From assembly GCA_914767715.1 (NCBI GenBank), contig OU612072.1:8866001-8930000 (forward strand): DNA of 64,000 bases, written 5' to 3'. Position numbers and translations under genes: made by a program. Origin of the DNA: Membranipora membranacea (lineage: Eukaryota; Bryozoa; Gymnolaemata; Cheilostomatida; Membraniporidae). Below, piece after piece: positions 23,139-34,484 of this stretch. A model generated the notes under the pieces. That model was given only the letters and a program-made list of their open reading frames with translations. It searched no databases and was not told where the DNA came from. The first letter of the stretch is position 1. Every line of letters begins with the position of its first letter.

Positions 23139-24751
23139 CAGGGGCGTATTGAGTTTTTGGGTCTGGAGTTGGCAAGTAAAAATCTGGGGTAGAAAAAATC
23201 TGGGGTTGAGCTTATTGATCTGGGGTTTAATTCGAACTTTCTGAAAAAACAAGAGATGTCTCCTTTCTTTCCCCACCCCACAGACCCCCACATCATTTAT
23301 GATAAGGAGGCCCGTGCCCTCGATGCAGTCAAGGGCCAACTAGTAATGTGTAGTGACAAGTACCAAGGAGTAACTCCTTGCATGTACTTCCTCTCAGCAG
23401 TATCATGTATGTAACTTGAACTGACCACCACACAGAGAAAAATAATGGGGTGAAAAACAACTTAATTGTCGGTGAAATCAGAGCAGTGCAAACTTCAGTT
23501 GATATAAGCGCATATTTTGCTCACAACGCTGTTTCAATAAGAGTAAAGTCAGGCTGTGTAAAAAAAGAGTGAAAATTGCTTATTTGCTGGAACAGCGTAA
23601 AATCAGAGTAACCTAAATGACATAGAGCAGTCATATAAACATTTGATTGATTGAATAGTTGATCATCAACCTAGCTAGTGCATTGAACATGTGAAGCAAA
23701 TGATAATGTAAATGATGGTGTTTGACTGCTTTTAACCATGTGATATACTGTGTTTTGCTAAAAATGGGCCACACCAATAAACTATTGACTGATTTAGGTA
23801 TTGTGTTGCACTCATGATGTTGTGAAAGTAATTCTTGAGTGAACCCAAGGTAATCCCCACCAATTATGATCTAGTTGACATGAGATTTCGGTAAACAAAA
23901 GCCTATATATGTGTTAAGTGAACACTCTTAATCCTATAATTATCAAACTTTTGAACCAATTTTAAGTGAGTAGGAATTGTTTCCCTTGTTAAGAAACCAG
24001 CTTTGATTATATAATATTTCAAATAGAAATGATTGTCTTACAAGAACAAAAAATTTAGACTAACCTGCCAGTTAGCATACTCAAAGGCAGTGGTATATTC
24101 GTCAGATATAACTCAATAAAATTTGTAAAGTAACCAGTTGGACACAATTTGAAAATCATTCTTGGTGAAGGTGGACCATAGAATGTTTACTACAAGATAT
24201 CATAACACATAGCCATGTACTAGGAGGCCAGCCAGCCAGTGCTTATGAACACCTGCAGCAAGATGGACAGCTAAAAGTGCAGTATGCAGTAGTATTTGTC
24301 CTCTACCATGCTGCTAGTTGATAATTTCTTGGTATTGAAACCTAGCTGATGACTACCTCAAATTACTCTGCTGGCTGGTCATACAGTTGCAATCATCCTT
24401 TAACACTATCGACAGATTACCCTGGATTGAACCATTTGTTGGGTGATTCATGCTCCTATTTAAACAGAACAATGGGTACTTCTTTAGCTTCAGTGCCAGC
24501 GCAAAATTAACTCTGAAATCTGTCAGTACCAAAAATGGGCACTTGAGATATGTAGTTATATTCAGCCAGCCGCAGAAGTCAGAGGGTACAGATAGAGATG
24601 GAAAAAAATGCACCCAGTAACCTCCATGGTATTTTGTAGTCACAAGCATACACAACGAGCAGAGAGATGCAGAAGTAATCCATCAAAGATGTAGCGAAGA
24701 TAACCGCAGCATGCTAATCCGGTCTGAAAATAGGAATTCCAATGACGCAGT

Positions 24752-25430
24752 TATTTGGTTTTCCAACACGTCATAGTACCAAGTAATCTCCAGGGTGACA
24801 CAGAAGTAATTAACCAGGAAGTAACAACAGCAAAGTCAGCCCAAAAATAGAACAACAAATTCCAGAGGGTAGACTGAGGAACAGCAGCAATATACCACGT
24901 GATGTGACCACAGAACGGTTTCATATAACAAAGCCACAAGAGACACTAATCCTAGTACCAAGTACCAATTAATCTTCAGGAATTTGGTTTTCCAAAACGT
25001 CATAGCACCAAGTACCAAGTAATCTTCAGGGTGACACGGAAGTAATTAATCTTGGAGTAACAACAACAAAGTCAGCCCAAAAATAGAACAATAGATTCCA
25101 GAAGGTAGACTGAGGAACAGCAGCCATATACCACGTGACGTGACCACAGAACGGTTTCATATAACAAAGCCACAAGAGACACTAATCCTAGTACCAAGTA
25201 CCAATTAATCTTCAGGAATTTGGTTTTCCAAAACGTCATAGCACCAAGTACTAAGTAATCTTCAGGGTGACACGGAAGTAATTAATCTTGGAGTAACAAC
25301 AACAAAGTCAGCCCAAAAATAGAACAATAGATTCCAGAAGGTAGACTGAGGAACAGCAGCCATATACCACGTGACGTGACCACAGAACGGTTTCATATAA
25401 CAAAGCCACAAGAGACACTAATCCACTAAT
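24752..25430. repeat. Tandem array of three units of about 230-236 bp
   Basis: Each unit starts ATTTGGTTTTCCAAAACGTC (first copy CCAACACGTC) and runs through CCAAGTAATCTTCAGGGTGA, CCACGTGACGTGACCACAG and ACAAAGCCACAAGAGACACT. Units begin near 24752, 24981 and 25217. The second and third are nearly identical. Each has a CCACGTGA word of the E-box/bZIP type, so the array could act as an upstream regulatory region for the TATA box at 25485. Confidence 0.85.
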
Positions 25431-25484
25431 CCGCTGACAGCTAATCAAACGACAACAAGCAGAGTCAGCACAAAAATCAGCACC

Positions 25485-25494
25485 TATATAAAGG
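25485..25494 (+). promoter_or_regulatory. TATA box inside the 4.0-kb element
   Basis: TATATAAAGG follows the 236-bp array by about 55 bp. No open frame of useful length lies downstream, so any transcript would be non-coding or from a degenerate gene. Confidence 0.4.
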
Positions 25495-25931
25495 CCGAAA
25501 TTTTGAACAGTAAATTAGTACAGTTTAATTCTTTGAGCAGCACAGTCAACTTTTTACATAGCTAGTAAAAGACATTATATTTTGATTTAATAAATACTAG
25601 TTTTAAATCAAAGATCTTTGTTGGAACGCTAAAACTAAAGTGGAGTCTAAGGACCAATATATACTGTGAGTATCATTTGAATTACATTATCATTTTTTTT
25701 ATAAGTATCAAGACAATAAACAATAACTTTAGTGAATATACTGTTGTAATTGATTTCTATGCATATAGTAATTGGCAAAGTAATTAGGGACAGTTCGTCA
25801 GGTACTCAGACGTTAGGTCATATTCACTAAGAGTTTATAAGGCAATTTTGCAATCAACTAAAGTAAGTCGTTGTTAATTGTTACTATAATAACACTCTGA
25901 AACAGGATTCAAAATTAACTTTAGGAGGTTT

Positions 25932-26300
25932 AATCATTGTGACCCACCGCTAAACGCAAGGTATTTCGCGTAGGTGCTCATATCAAAGTCGGAAATCATT
26001 GTGACCCACCATAAACGCAGGTATTTCGCGTAGGTGCTCATATCAAAGTCAGAAATCATTGTGACCCACCATAAAACGCATGTAATTCGCGTTGGTGCTC
26101 ATATCAAGTCGGAAATCATTGTGACCCACCTTAAACGCAGGTATTTCGCGTAGGTGCTCATATCAAAGTCGGAAATCATTGTGACCCACGATAAAACGCA
26201 TGTAATTCGCGTTGGTGCTCATATCAAGGCGGAAATCATTGTGACTCACAGTTAAACGCAGGTAATTCGCGTCTGTGATCATATCAAGTCGGAAATCATT
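25932..26300. repeat. Six tandem units of about 60 bp
   Basis: Each unit reads roughly AATCATTGTGACCCACC, then AAACGCAGGTATTTCGCGT, then TGCTCATATCAAAGTCGG. The conserved CGC(A)GGTATTTCGCG core is a small imperfect inverted repeat. There are no unique spacers, so this is a simple tandem array rather than a CRISPR. Confidence 0.9.
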
Positions 26301-28527
26301 TAGAAGTATCATTGGGAACTATTGTTAAAGCAGAATAGAATTAATTAGTATTCATATTTGCTTGGGTGTTAAATAGATTAAGTTTCCGAATAATAGTTTA
26401 GGATTAGATTCTTGTGTTTTAAAGAAGTAGGACGCTACCGATTTAAGATAAGATACCTCTAATCTGTGAAACATTAATTCAACATTGAATATAGAAATTG
26501 AACATCAATTTTAGAGTGACCACAGACTGATACCTCTTTCCTTCACTAGAAATTGGGTTGGAGTCTTTAGCTAATTTAACTTGGCTAAGAGGCCTGTGAT
26601 ACTGATACACCAACTTGATTACCTGATTGGGCTTCCAGGCACTATACAGAGATCAAGTAGGTGCTCATAATTAAAATCAGTCACCTAAGTTGAATAACAA
26701 AAATATCAAACGTACCTGAACACATTCATAAATAGTGATTGTGTCATATTAACATCTAAGGATAATATTGACTTTGTGGTGTAAGAGCATTGTCTCGAAA
26801 CTCATCAAGAGTTTAACTGTTAGAACAAGACAGGGGTCTTAGCAGGTTATCGGCAGGAACCTTTCTTAAACAACTTGAAGGCAACTTCTAGTGAAGCTAA
26901 GAAGAGGTCAGGCTCAATAACAACCCCTTAGTAAATTGCTTTGTGGAGTAGTGGGAACCAGCTGTTCGTCACTAGAAATTAATAAGTTAAATACCTCGTA
27001 CTCACCAGAGTGCTAGCATTACCAATTGGAACCACGTTTTAATAGATTTGAGCGATCTTGTCTTTCTTCAGTGCATGAAAGAGGAGGTAACTCCAAAATT
27101 AGAACTACAAATAAATTACACAACAATAAAGTGACATTTTGAAGTATCCGGAGTGCAAGATTTAAAACCATAACTACAAACATAGTTAGAACCAATTTAT
27201 AAGTAGGACGGTTATAGAACAACTGTACATACTAATAATACACGGAATATACTTTAGTATAGGATAGGACGACAATATCCGTTCCTCACAGCATATACTC
27301 TCTTAAAGTATATGCACAGTGAGTGAGTTATCAATTTCCGTTCCTCACAAATCAACCATGTTTAACCCTTAAAATAACAGCCACTAACGCTCCCAAAATA
27401 ACTCTTAAAAAAGGTCAAATATCGTTGCGATTTACTCCCTTATTTTTCTCTGTGCATTCTCCCTGATTGCACCATAAAATGATGATTCTATCTCGATTTG
27501 GCTTGCAAACGTAACTTAACCTGCTTAAGATGAAGATGTCCTTTGCTTTGAATAACCAACTCTTTTTCATTCCTTCATACAAACACCTGCTAGGCATAGT
27601 AGTGTGCCTTCCAATAACTCATGGGAGTTTTATCACTCACAGAGACAACCAGTTAGAACACAAGTATGATGATTGTGGTGAATGAGTGGGTCCAGGTTAT
27701 TAACCTGAATTGAAAGGGGCACAGTTCGAGTGGGGTGGGTGAAGTGAGTAAGAGGAATGAGACTGAGAGAGAAACGGTTTCCTCTATTCACCCACCAAAC
27801 AATCCTAATCTATTGGTCAGGCGCACATCCACTGTGGAATATATTAGAATTAACTTACCTCTTAGTCTTGGAAACTTGATATTCAGAAGAGATTGTTGCT
27901 ATTCCATCGAAAAAATAGGAAAAGCATGGACACTCATGGGAAAACCACTGTGCTTGAAATTTGCTTTAGCAAGAATATTGGATTGTTTCTATAGAATAGA
28001 GTCAAATGTGCACTCTCCCCATCAAAAATCTGTAAACATGTGAATATCAAGCTATGACCTTCGACTGACCTGGCCAAAATCCAGATGAACACACAACAGA
28101 TCGATTTTGTGGGTGAGAGGTAATAATTTCAGGAAGCATGTTCTGAATAAAAGATTTTGTCTAAAATCTTTGAGAAGAGACTTGAATAAACGTCCCTAGT
28201 AACGGTCCTTGACAGCACGAAATAAGAGAAGAAACTTATGTATCAGAATTGACATTCATTGCAGTTTAACCCACCCCAATGCTGATGATGGAGCGTTGGG
28301 CATACTCCAACACCAAAAACTCTTACCCCAATGTTTTTGGGGACTGTTGGGGCTCCCCAACACCACTTTAATGTAATAGAAAGTGAGTTTGAGCTTATTT
28401 TAGTCTGTTATACTTTTCAACCCCAGATATTCTCTCCCAACCCCAGATCTATTCAACCCTCAAAAATCTGGAGTTGTAAATTCAACCCCTGATAGGCCGG
28501 GGTTTGGGGGTACTCCCTATGCCCCTG

Positions 28528-28800
28528 GATCTAGTTGTTTACATAATGTTGACACTCTGTTAATCTGTTAAATAAGCCTGCAGATCGTTATTATCTGAGA
28601 TACATCATATTATGCATGTGTCGTCTGCATATATGAGAATGGTGACGTTACTGCACTCAGAGACAAGACGATTTGTATAATTATGGAGAACAATAGAAGA
28701 CAGAGTACAGAGCCTTGTGGTGTTCCAGTATATGTTGTGATTGCTTTAGATGTGATATTGTTGGCTATTGTTCTTTGCGTTCTGCAGGTTAAGAAGCATA
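28528..28800 (-). pseudogene. Non-LTR reverse transcriptase, palm part (left arm)
   Basis: The minus strand encodes GTPQGSVL and, after a one-base frame change, ILIYADDT, the catalytic palm of a LINE reverse transcriptase. It is the upstream half of the copy whose 3' part is at 22672-23138. Truncation upstream near 28800 puts it directly against a GPCR fragment. Confidence 0.85.
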
Positions 28801-28804
28801 TTGA

Positions 28805-28875
28805 TACTTAATACTTAATACTACTGTAATATCCTAGTAGTTCTCACGTTCTGCCGGATAAGGAAACATTCAAAT
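28805..28875 (+). pseudogene. GPCR TM1 fragment
   Basis: The sequence around GTAATATCCTAGTAGTTCTC followed by TTCTGCCGGATAAGGAAACA is a diverged copy of the TM1/first-loop region of the GPCR at 29073 (there GGTAATAACCTAGTAGTTC and TTCTGCCGCATGAGAAAAC). It is a second GPCR paralogue cut off by the reverse transcriptase insertion. The right arm has the same fragment at 53041-53110 (-). Confidence 0.6.
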
Positions 28876-29072
28876 ATATATACATAAGTCAAATGGAGAA
28901 AACTGTTTTAATGTGTCCACTTGATGAAATTCTCTGCTGATATTCAAAGTTATCCAGTGTGTGCACCAAGAACAACAACATGCACAACTTATCATTGTTT
29001 GGTAACAGTCATCATTGCAAGCCTCAGACTTACATCCGATGCTTGCTCTAGAATGCTCTGAAAGATCTTACA

Positions 29073-30088
29073 ATGTTTATATCATATACCTCTTTACTGC
29101 CTCAAGCGCTGGCTGCTGTGACTACTGTTATTAGCATACTGATACTTACTGGTAATAACCTAGTAGTTCATATGTTCTGCCGCATGAGAAAACTTTTACA
29201 TCAGCAGCTCTACATGTTTGCTCTAGTAGGACCAGATTTGGTCATGTTCGTAGTGAAAAGCATTACTTCTGGAATCGCAATCAATGGTGGCGTATCTCTG
29301 TCAATCAATGTCAACTTCTCGGAGCCATCACACAAGCAGCATTAGTAGGCACAGCCTCTATTCACACCGCCATGCGCGTTGATCGCTGGTGTTTAATATT
29401 TGCTCCAATCAAGTATCGAGCTTTTAAACACAAACAACAAACCCTAGAGAAAAACATTCAAACGTAGAAACTTTGAGACTTGAACAGTGAAGGAGATGGG
29501 TCGAACCACCTGAACCACCTCATACTCTGACCGAAAAACTCACAGCTGTAATATGACTGACAAAAAAAATACAGCGTGGCTTGATCTTCTTTGGTTACAT
29601 ATGTTGGCATTATGGAAATGGTATTTTGGAATATGGTATGTTTTCCCAAATGGTATAATGTCCAATCTGGCTTTATGTCCACCGGTATTTTGACACAACT
29701 GGCGTTTTGTACAGCTGGTATTTTGGCATTGGTATAGTGTTCAGTGGTGTTATAACCTATGGCATTATGGCCATGGCATTATGGCAATGGCATTATGTCA
29801 CTAGCATGTTGACCATGGTATTATGGCCGGGTACCCGGAAGTAGAGATCGCTCCAGAATGAACAAAGCAGTGAGAACTGTTTCAATAACTGTGTTAACTT
29901 ATTGTGTTTGCTGGTTGCCAGCATCGGTGTGTGCTTCATGGCTAATGCTTGAACCAGAAGAACTACCAGCTTGGTGGTTTTTCTTCCTAGGTAATCAAAT
30001 ATTTGCAGCAAACTTGGCAATGAGTTTCCCAATTTACATATTTACTAACCCAAGCTTTGAGGTACATTTTCGTGGTTTTATTCATTGA
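29073..30088 (+). pseudogene. Rhodopsin-family GPCR, left copy, interrupted and missing TM4-TM5
   Basis: TM1 (VTTVISILILTGNNLVV) and TM2 (LYMFALVGPDLVMFVV) are open. A frameshift then leads into the first extracellular loop (FWNRNQWW), TM3 and a DRY-type motif written DRW (MRVDRWCLIFAPIKYR). Sequence stops resembling a GPCR near 29440 and becomes a repeat element to about 29841. It resumes with the third-loop end, TM6 (CWLP) and TM7 (FPIYIFTNPSFEVHF), ending at TGA 30086-30088. TM4 and TM5 are absent here but present in the right arm. No introns are needed. The ligand cannot be inferred. It is dead by frameshift, deletion and insertion. Confidence 0.85.
29440..29841. mobile_element. Part of a fold-back element in the GPCR (left arm)
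   Basis: The sequence is rich in short quasi-repeats (GGCATTATGG, GGTATTTTGG, CATGGTATTATGG). Its end abuts GGAAGTAG, the octamer that is duplicated around the insertion in the right arm. Only one of the element's two inverted arms remains, and the loss also took TM4-TM5 of the receptor. Confidence 0.65.
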
Positions 30089-31138
30089 CATGATTAATTT
30101 ATTATCATTATAGTTCATTTCAATGATACAAATCTTTTCTGAACTAGCAAGATTTATTCATATCATCCCTATATGTCATTACTGCATACTGATCTCTGGT
30201 CAGCTTCCGAATGGAGGCTCACAACAGAAGTTCCAGTCATGATCTTTTGCTTTTCATTTCTTGGTTGTGGTAATTAGTTTATCAATAAGTTATTTCAAAC
30301 ACAATACACCACGCGAATGTTCTTATGTGGCAATATCTCCTTTTTGTGTAACTATGGATATTTCTCTATTGACTAATCATGCATAGTGTATAATGCATCA
30401 TGAAGGAAATGTCAAAACCCAATAATTATATGCTCTTTATTAAGATCTCAACGGATGTAAGTCGCAGAACAAATTTGTATGGATTGTACTCCCAGTTTGT
30501 TCCCTGACGGACCAAAGTAAACAATAAATGTTATAAATACATTTGTAACATTTGTAACTAAATCGACCCAGCCTCATGAATCATTATCATTTAATCCTAC
30601 CTAATGTCGTTAACTTGCATTTTGTTTGCCAATCTCTGCTTTTTGTTTTATTCTCATATCATTATTCTACTCACCATGTGTATGTAACACCCATCACTTA
30701 TATCTTTTCATTCAAGTCATTTTTTTGTATCTATTTTAATGTGAGGTCAACAAGTTATTTTTATTTTACTTTAATTATGAACTTTTAGAAAACCTCAACA
30801 AATAAATAAAAAAAAAGAAAGGAAATATAGTCTGTTTAGCAAACAATATCACACATTCCTGGTTATGAATGATATGTTGACAAGCGAATATCATGTGTCA
30901 ATATAATCTTCGGATACCAAGCTTAGCTACAGGCTGTCGTGGGTGGGTAGGTACGGGAGGGCGGACAAACCCTACCCACCCCCGACAGCCTGCCCAGGCT
31001 ACCTCACACTTCTAAGAAGAATTATTGTTTCTAAGATGTATCACATTCTCAGAATGAAGATTTAGGGCACCTTGCGTTCCTTTTTAGGACCAGACTAATC
31101 TTCTGTGTCTCGCTTAACAGCAAGAAATAAAGGGTTTT
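30089..31138. other. Arm B DNA with a GC-rich hairpin, no gene
   Basis: At 30930-30992, CAGGCTGTCGTGGGTGGGTA pairs with TACCCACCCCCGACAGCCTG around a short loop. The hairpin is kept in the right arm (about 47258-47320). The dispersed repeat also found in lectin intron 2 lies at 31010-31130. No coding sequence is recognised. Confidence 0.6.
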
Positions 31139-31490
31139 GTGTTGAATGACTCGCTTTCATGGCAGGATCATCTAGAGTATGTATATAAAAAGGTACAACG
31201 GAATGTTTACCTACTTCAAAATTTGAGATACTTCTTGGATATAGCAAGTGCCCGCACATTTTACTTCCAGTTTATCTATTGTCACCTTATATATGGTATC
31301 CATATCATTGGCAACTTTTCCCGCAATAATGCCCTCAATAGATTATTTTTGTTGCAAAAACGGGCTTTACGCATTATCGCCAATGTGCATTACATCCCGT
31401 ATTATCTCATTTCAACCGAATCCTTTACACAATCATTACAACTCCTACCTCTTCCTAAGCTTGTTTCACAAAGAAAGAAGTCTGTAACTC
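31139..31490 (+). pseudogene. Non-LTR reverse transcriptase thumb fragment (third type)
   Basis: The frame reads LNDSLSWQDHLEYVYKKVQRNVYLLQNLRYF, here split as LNDSLSWQDH, then VYLLQNLRYFLD, then LLQKRALRIIANVHY. This is the end of a LINE reverse transcriptase after the YxDD region. The palm is absent. The right arm carries a GPCR fragment rather than this piece at the same place, so it is an arm-specific insertion or replacement. Confidence 0.75.
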
Positions 31491-32580
31491 CTGGGTTGAA
31501 GCGAATAGACAGGATCTGATGAAAATTAACAAGTGTCACAATCAGGTATTCTAGAACATTATCTACAGCATAATACCATTGTAAATCGCCAAACACAAAC
31601 CCAGTCGAGTGCATATACCATCCCACCAATGCAGGCCTAAGAATAACAACAAGCTTAGCACAAAGTTTTTGTGTGGCACATAGATCAGCATGTGGGATTT
31701 CAATACGTTGTTTGTAGCTTTTGCTTTCCTTTCAGGGGCATACTGAAGACCTCTGAACATGGAAACATTATATTGTGGAAATCTTTTTTTTTTTATCTTT
31801 GCTTTGTTTGTTGTCCAGTAGATCAGCCTTAGTAAGTTTTAACACCATCTGAATTGACAAACAAGGTATATAAGTCAACTTCGTTCACTGACCGACAAAA
31901 CTCGCAAGACTTTGCCTGCTACTAATTACTCCTTACTACCACTTTGTTTGAAGAGAACATCAGGCTGCAATTTGATGAGAACAGCAAAAGATTTGAGCTA
32001 CAAGGGTGCCTTCCTTCTTCCCATGATTTTTAGTTCTGCGATACTACTATGCATCAACAATACTCAAAGGTCATAGGTTAGAATATGCACATGAAAATGA
32101 ATTGCTGGTTCAATATAAAGGCTGCCGGAAAGTTGGTCTGTTTTTGCTTTGGGTAAACCATTGTTTCAGTTAAATAATAACTAATGATGCCCAGGATCTT
32201 TGAGATGCGATGATATCAGAGTAAAACTGTTGTATCTGGCCTTGGTTTAAGCGGGAAACTTGACAACTCGTGTTGAGCAAAATATTTCACAGGCAGAAAC
32301 TTAAAGACCTTAAAGATAATGCTTCACTAGATGGGCAGGCTCACTGGGGTGTGCAAGTCCAGTGGTCGAGGCCTTATCCTCATTGCTACCATGTGGCTGA
32401 ATGATTTTTGCTTCGTTCAAGACATGAATTGTTGTAGGTGGAAAGAGTGCCTTCTGTAAGGGAAGGTAAATCTCATTCCCTGCATTATGATGTCACTATG
32501 AACAGGAAGTGCTTGTTTTTGTATTGCACATCACGATCATAGTGACATCATAATGAGACTATGATATGCAACGGTCTTTG
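31491..32580. other. Arm B DNA with an unidentified conserved frame and a snap-back repeat
   Basis: The minus frame 31760-31563 and the right-arm frame 46210-46521 (+) share FTGLQYAPER and LGLHWWDGICTRLGLCLAIYNG. I do not recognise the protein. At 32483-32501 and 32537-32555 a perfect 19-bp inverted repeat (CATTATGATGTCACTATGA) encloses a 35-bp loop, and the right arm has a related hairpin near 45400-45470. Arm similarity ends soon after. Confidence 0.5.
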
Positions 32581-32643
32581 GGTAGTCTTCAAAGGTGTCT
32601 GATCATCCGTTTGTCTTGGTGATTGAATTGTTAAAAATGTTGC

Positions 32644-33869
32644 ATGTTGCATAATTTTTGTAATGCCATTTGTGGTACACATAGTGATATTTCCCATAAT
32701 AAACGATCAGCACGAAAAGGCGTTATGAATATACAGTATAACCAGATGTTCTCTACATTTCGTTGTGGTTTAGGATTAACAGTCTTCAGTCTCGCATACT
32801 TGCCAAGTTATCTAAATTCAAAATAGGGAGATTCCATTTTACGGCAATACTTCACCACAACACGGTGCTTCGAGGGTGCAAAGAACCCGAGTCACCCACC
32901 TGGGGGTTTAGGGGGCGGTGTGAGCCCCCCAACAGGGTACGGGGCGGAGCCCCGTCTGCAGAAGCTCTGAGAGCGTTTCCAGCCACTAGGAAGGGCTAAA
33001 AAGGTATATTTGACCCCAATAATTTCATGTTTGTACTAGTACTTAAATATCAAACTGAGGTGAAATACACTTCAAACAATTACAATCAATACATCGGCCC
33101 CTGGGACTCTTACATACATGCCTTTACATTGTCAATGTCCAGTATCAAACACCCCATTGGCAAAGTAGAGGCATGTAAGTCCCAGGGGCCCATGGCTACA
33201 AGTGCCAATGCATCATCAAGATCTGAAAATGTGCTCAGTCACAGACAGACAGTGAGAATCCAGATAAGGTACTATATTCCTGTTTGGCTAACATTAAATA
33301 TGTTTCAAAGTCTTTGGTCCGAGCTTTGTTAAATTGTAGTGGACCTACATTTGGAATTGTTAGGTTTCTATTTCCCTTCACTTAAATTTAACTAGAGTAG
33401 ACAGTGCAAAATTAATACTAAAAAATGTGTGATCTGAAAGGAAATGAAAACTAAATGTATGCACTTGACTAGCTACTTTATATTGTGACCAATGACAGTC
33501 AGTGTTGTGAGTTATGAGAGGATGCTATTGGTCATTTACAATAATAGGCTGAATCTTAACAAAACAGGTAAATTTGTTATGATTATTTATTTTGATAATT
33601 CTTTCAATTTTGTGTGCAAAGACCTTAACAGTAACTAGTCAACAACAACATGTGCTTGGATAACTATCAAAAAATTGCGATTGGACTGTTTTCTCTAAAA
33701 TCTGGAGGAAATAGTGAGATTTACAAAAAGTGGGAGGTGGGTGTAAAAATCTGGAGGGTCACGCCTAAATCGGGAGACTTGGCAAGTATGCAGTCTCGCC
33801 TTTGGTCCAAGCTATCAAAATATTCTTGAGTTGCAAGGAGGCATTACACTGAATACAAAACTGAACTGA
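32644..33869 (+). pseudogene. Small unidentified frame split by a hAT-type MITE
   Basis: Codons from ATG 32644 run open to the target site at 32794. With the 996-bp insert and one 8-bp target copy removed, the frame continues at 33799 (AFGPSYQNILELQGG) to TGA 33867-33869, giving 73 codons. The protein is not recognised. It may be part of an old element or a small gene. Confidence 0.35.
32795..33790. mobile_element. hAT-type MITE, 996 bp, with 8-bp target duplication
   Basis: It begins CATACTTGCCAAG and ends CTTGGCAAGTATG, flanked on both sides by CAGTCTCG (32787-32794 and 33791-33798). CA termini and an 8-bp duplication fit hAT. The interior includes a GC-rich hairpin-prone stretch (GGGGGCGGTGTGAGCCCCCC, GGGGCGGAGCCCC) at about 32905-32955. 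No transposase is encoded. Confidence 0.85.
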
Positions 33870-34349
33870 TATTTATAATATACTGCAATCCTCTTCTGTT
33901 GTACAGTTCAATATTAAGCAAAAACATCAATCGATTGTATTATAACTTATATATCACATTTGGAATGTAACCGATCGATGTTTTGTAATATAGACGTATA
34001 TAGAAATATGAAATATTTTATTGTCCATATCATTCCACATGGACATTTTCAAGACTCAAGATAAAACTTCCAAGATGCTGAAATGATGGTTGAGTAGTGT
34101 GGATTACACAGACTTGATGGCTTTGATGATGATCTATCTTTTTTAGGTATGCGGTTGTTACCAAAAAACAGTAATAGTTTCCAGATAATTCATTGGAACC
34201 TCTATGGAAAATAGGTAAGGCATTGTTGAAACAACTAAGGCCAGATATTGACCAACCTAGTCAATGAAATATTGCAAAGCTGTCTCTTTAATAATAATCA
34301 TAAAATCAATTTCATTTGCTGATCAAGCCATAAAGTATATATATAAGTC

Positions 34350-34350
<1 letters not shown>

Positions 34351-34440
<90 letters not shown>
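34351..34440. repeat. (ACATAT)n microsatellite just past the lectin B stop codon
   Basis: Perfect hexanucleotide repeat of about 15 units, continuing as mixed ACATATAAGTCT units to about 34483. It abuts the early stop codon of lectin B and replaces the sequence that encodes the last residues in lectin A. Confidence 0.95.
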
Positions 34441-34441
<1 letters not shown>

Positions 34442-34484
34442 AGTCTACATATAAGTCTACATATACATATAAGTCTACATATAT

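Larger units (their letters stand above)
23431..27454. mobile_element. 4.0-kb terminal-inverted-repeat element nested in the hAT (left arm only)
   Basis: The ends are CACAGAGAAAAATAATGGGG and, inverted, CACAGAGAAAAATAAGGGAG. The right arm shows the uninterrupted site (near 54450) and indicates a 2-bp duplication, CA. No coding region is visible. The inside holds two tandem arrays and a TATA box. A CAC- start, 2-bp duplication and internal tandem arrays recall CACTA-like elements, but the terminus reads CACAG, so the superfamily is open. Confidence 0.75.
23139..28527. mobile_element. hAT-type non-autonomous element with 8-bp target duplication (left arm)
   Basis: The ends are CAGGGGCGTATTGAG and, inverted, CAGGGGCATAGGGAG, flanked by direct 8-bp duplications GATCTAGT (23131-23138 and 28528-28535). 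CA(G) termini and 8-bp duplications are the hallmark of hAT transposons. The element sits inside a reverse transcriptase relic. Its length is 5389 bp, but removing the nested 4024-bp element leaves about 1363 bp, matching the 1366-bp copy in the right arm. No transposase frame is recognised; the short conserved frame at 27735-28043 has no known motif. Confidence 0.85.
8275..32580 (+). repeat. Arm B (left copy) of the large inverted duplication
   Basis: It matches the reverse complement of 64000-45390. Checked anchors are 8275-8445 with 64000-63831, 15211-15399 with 63674-63486, 19733-19801 with 59775-59707, 22672-23138 with about 55198-54738, 28528-28870 with 53371-53041, 29846-30088 with 48411-48160 and 30930-30992 with about 47320-47258. 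Major length differences are a 6.6-kb segment missing on the right (8446-15054), a 4.0-kb element only on the left (23431-27454), and fold-back elements only on the right. The right arm runs to the window edge, so the true outer limit is unknown. Confidence 0.9.

Noticed and set aside
25932-26300. Regular 60-bp repeats resembling a CRISPR array
   Set aside because: The units are contiguous with no unique spacers, and the context is an animal transposon.
27735-28043. 102-codon frame inside the left hAT as a possible transposase
   Set aside because: It is too short and lacks hAT dimerisation or catalytic motifs. The right-arm counterpart is truncated and frame-disrupted.
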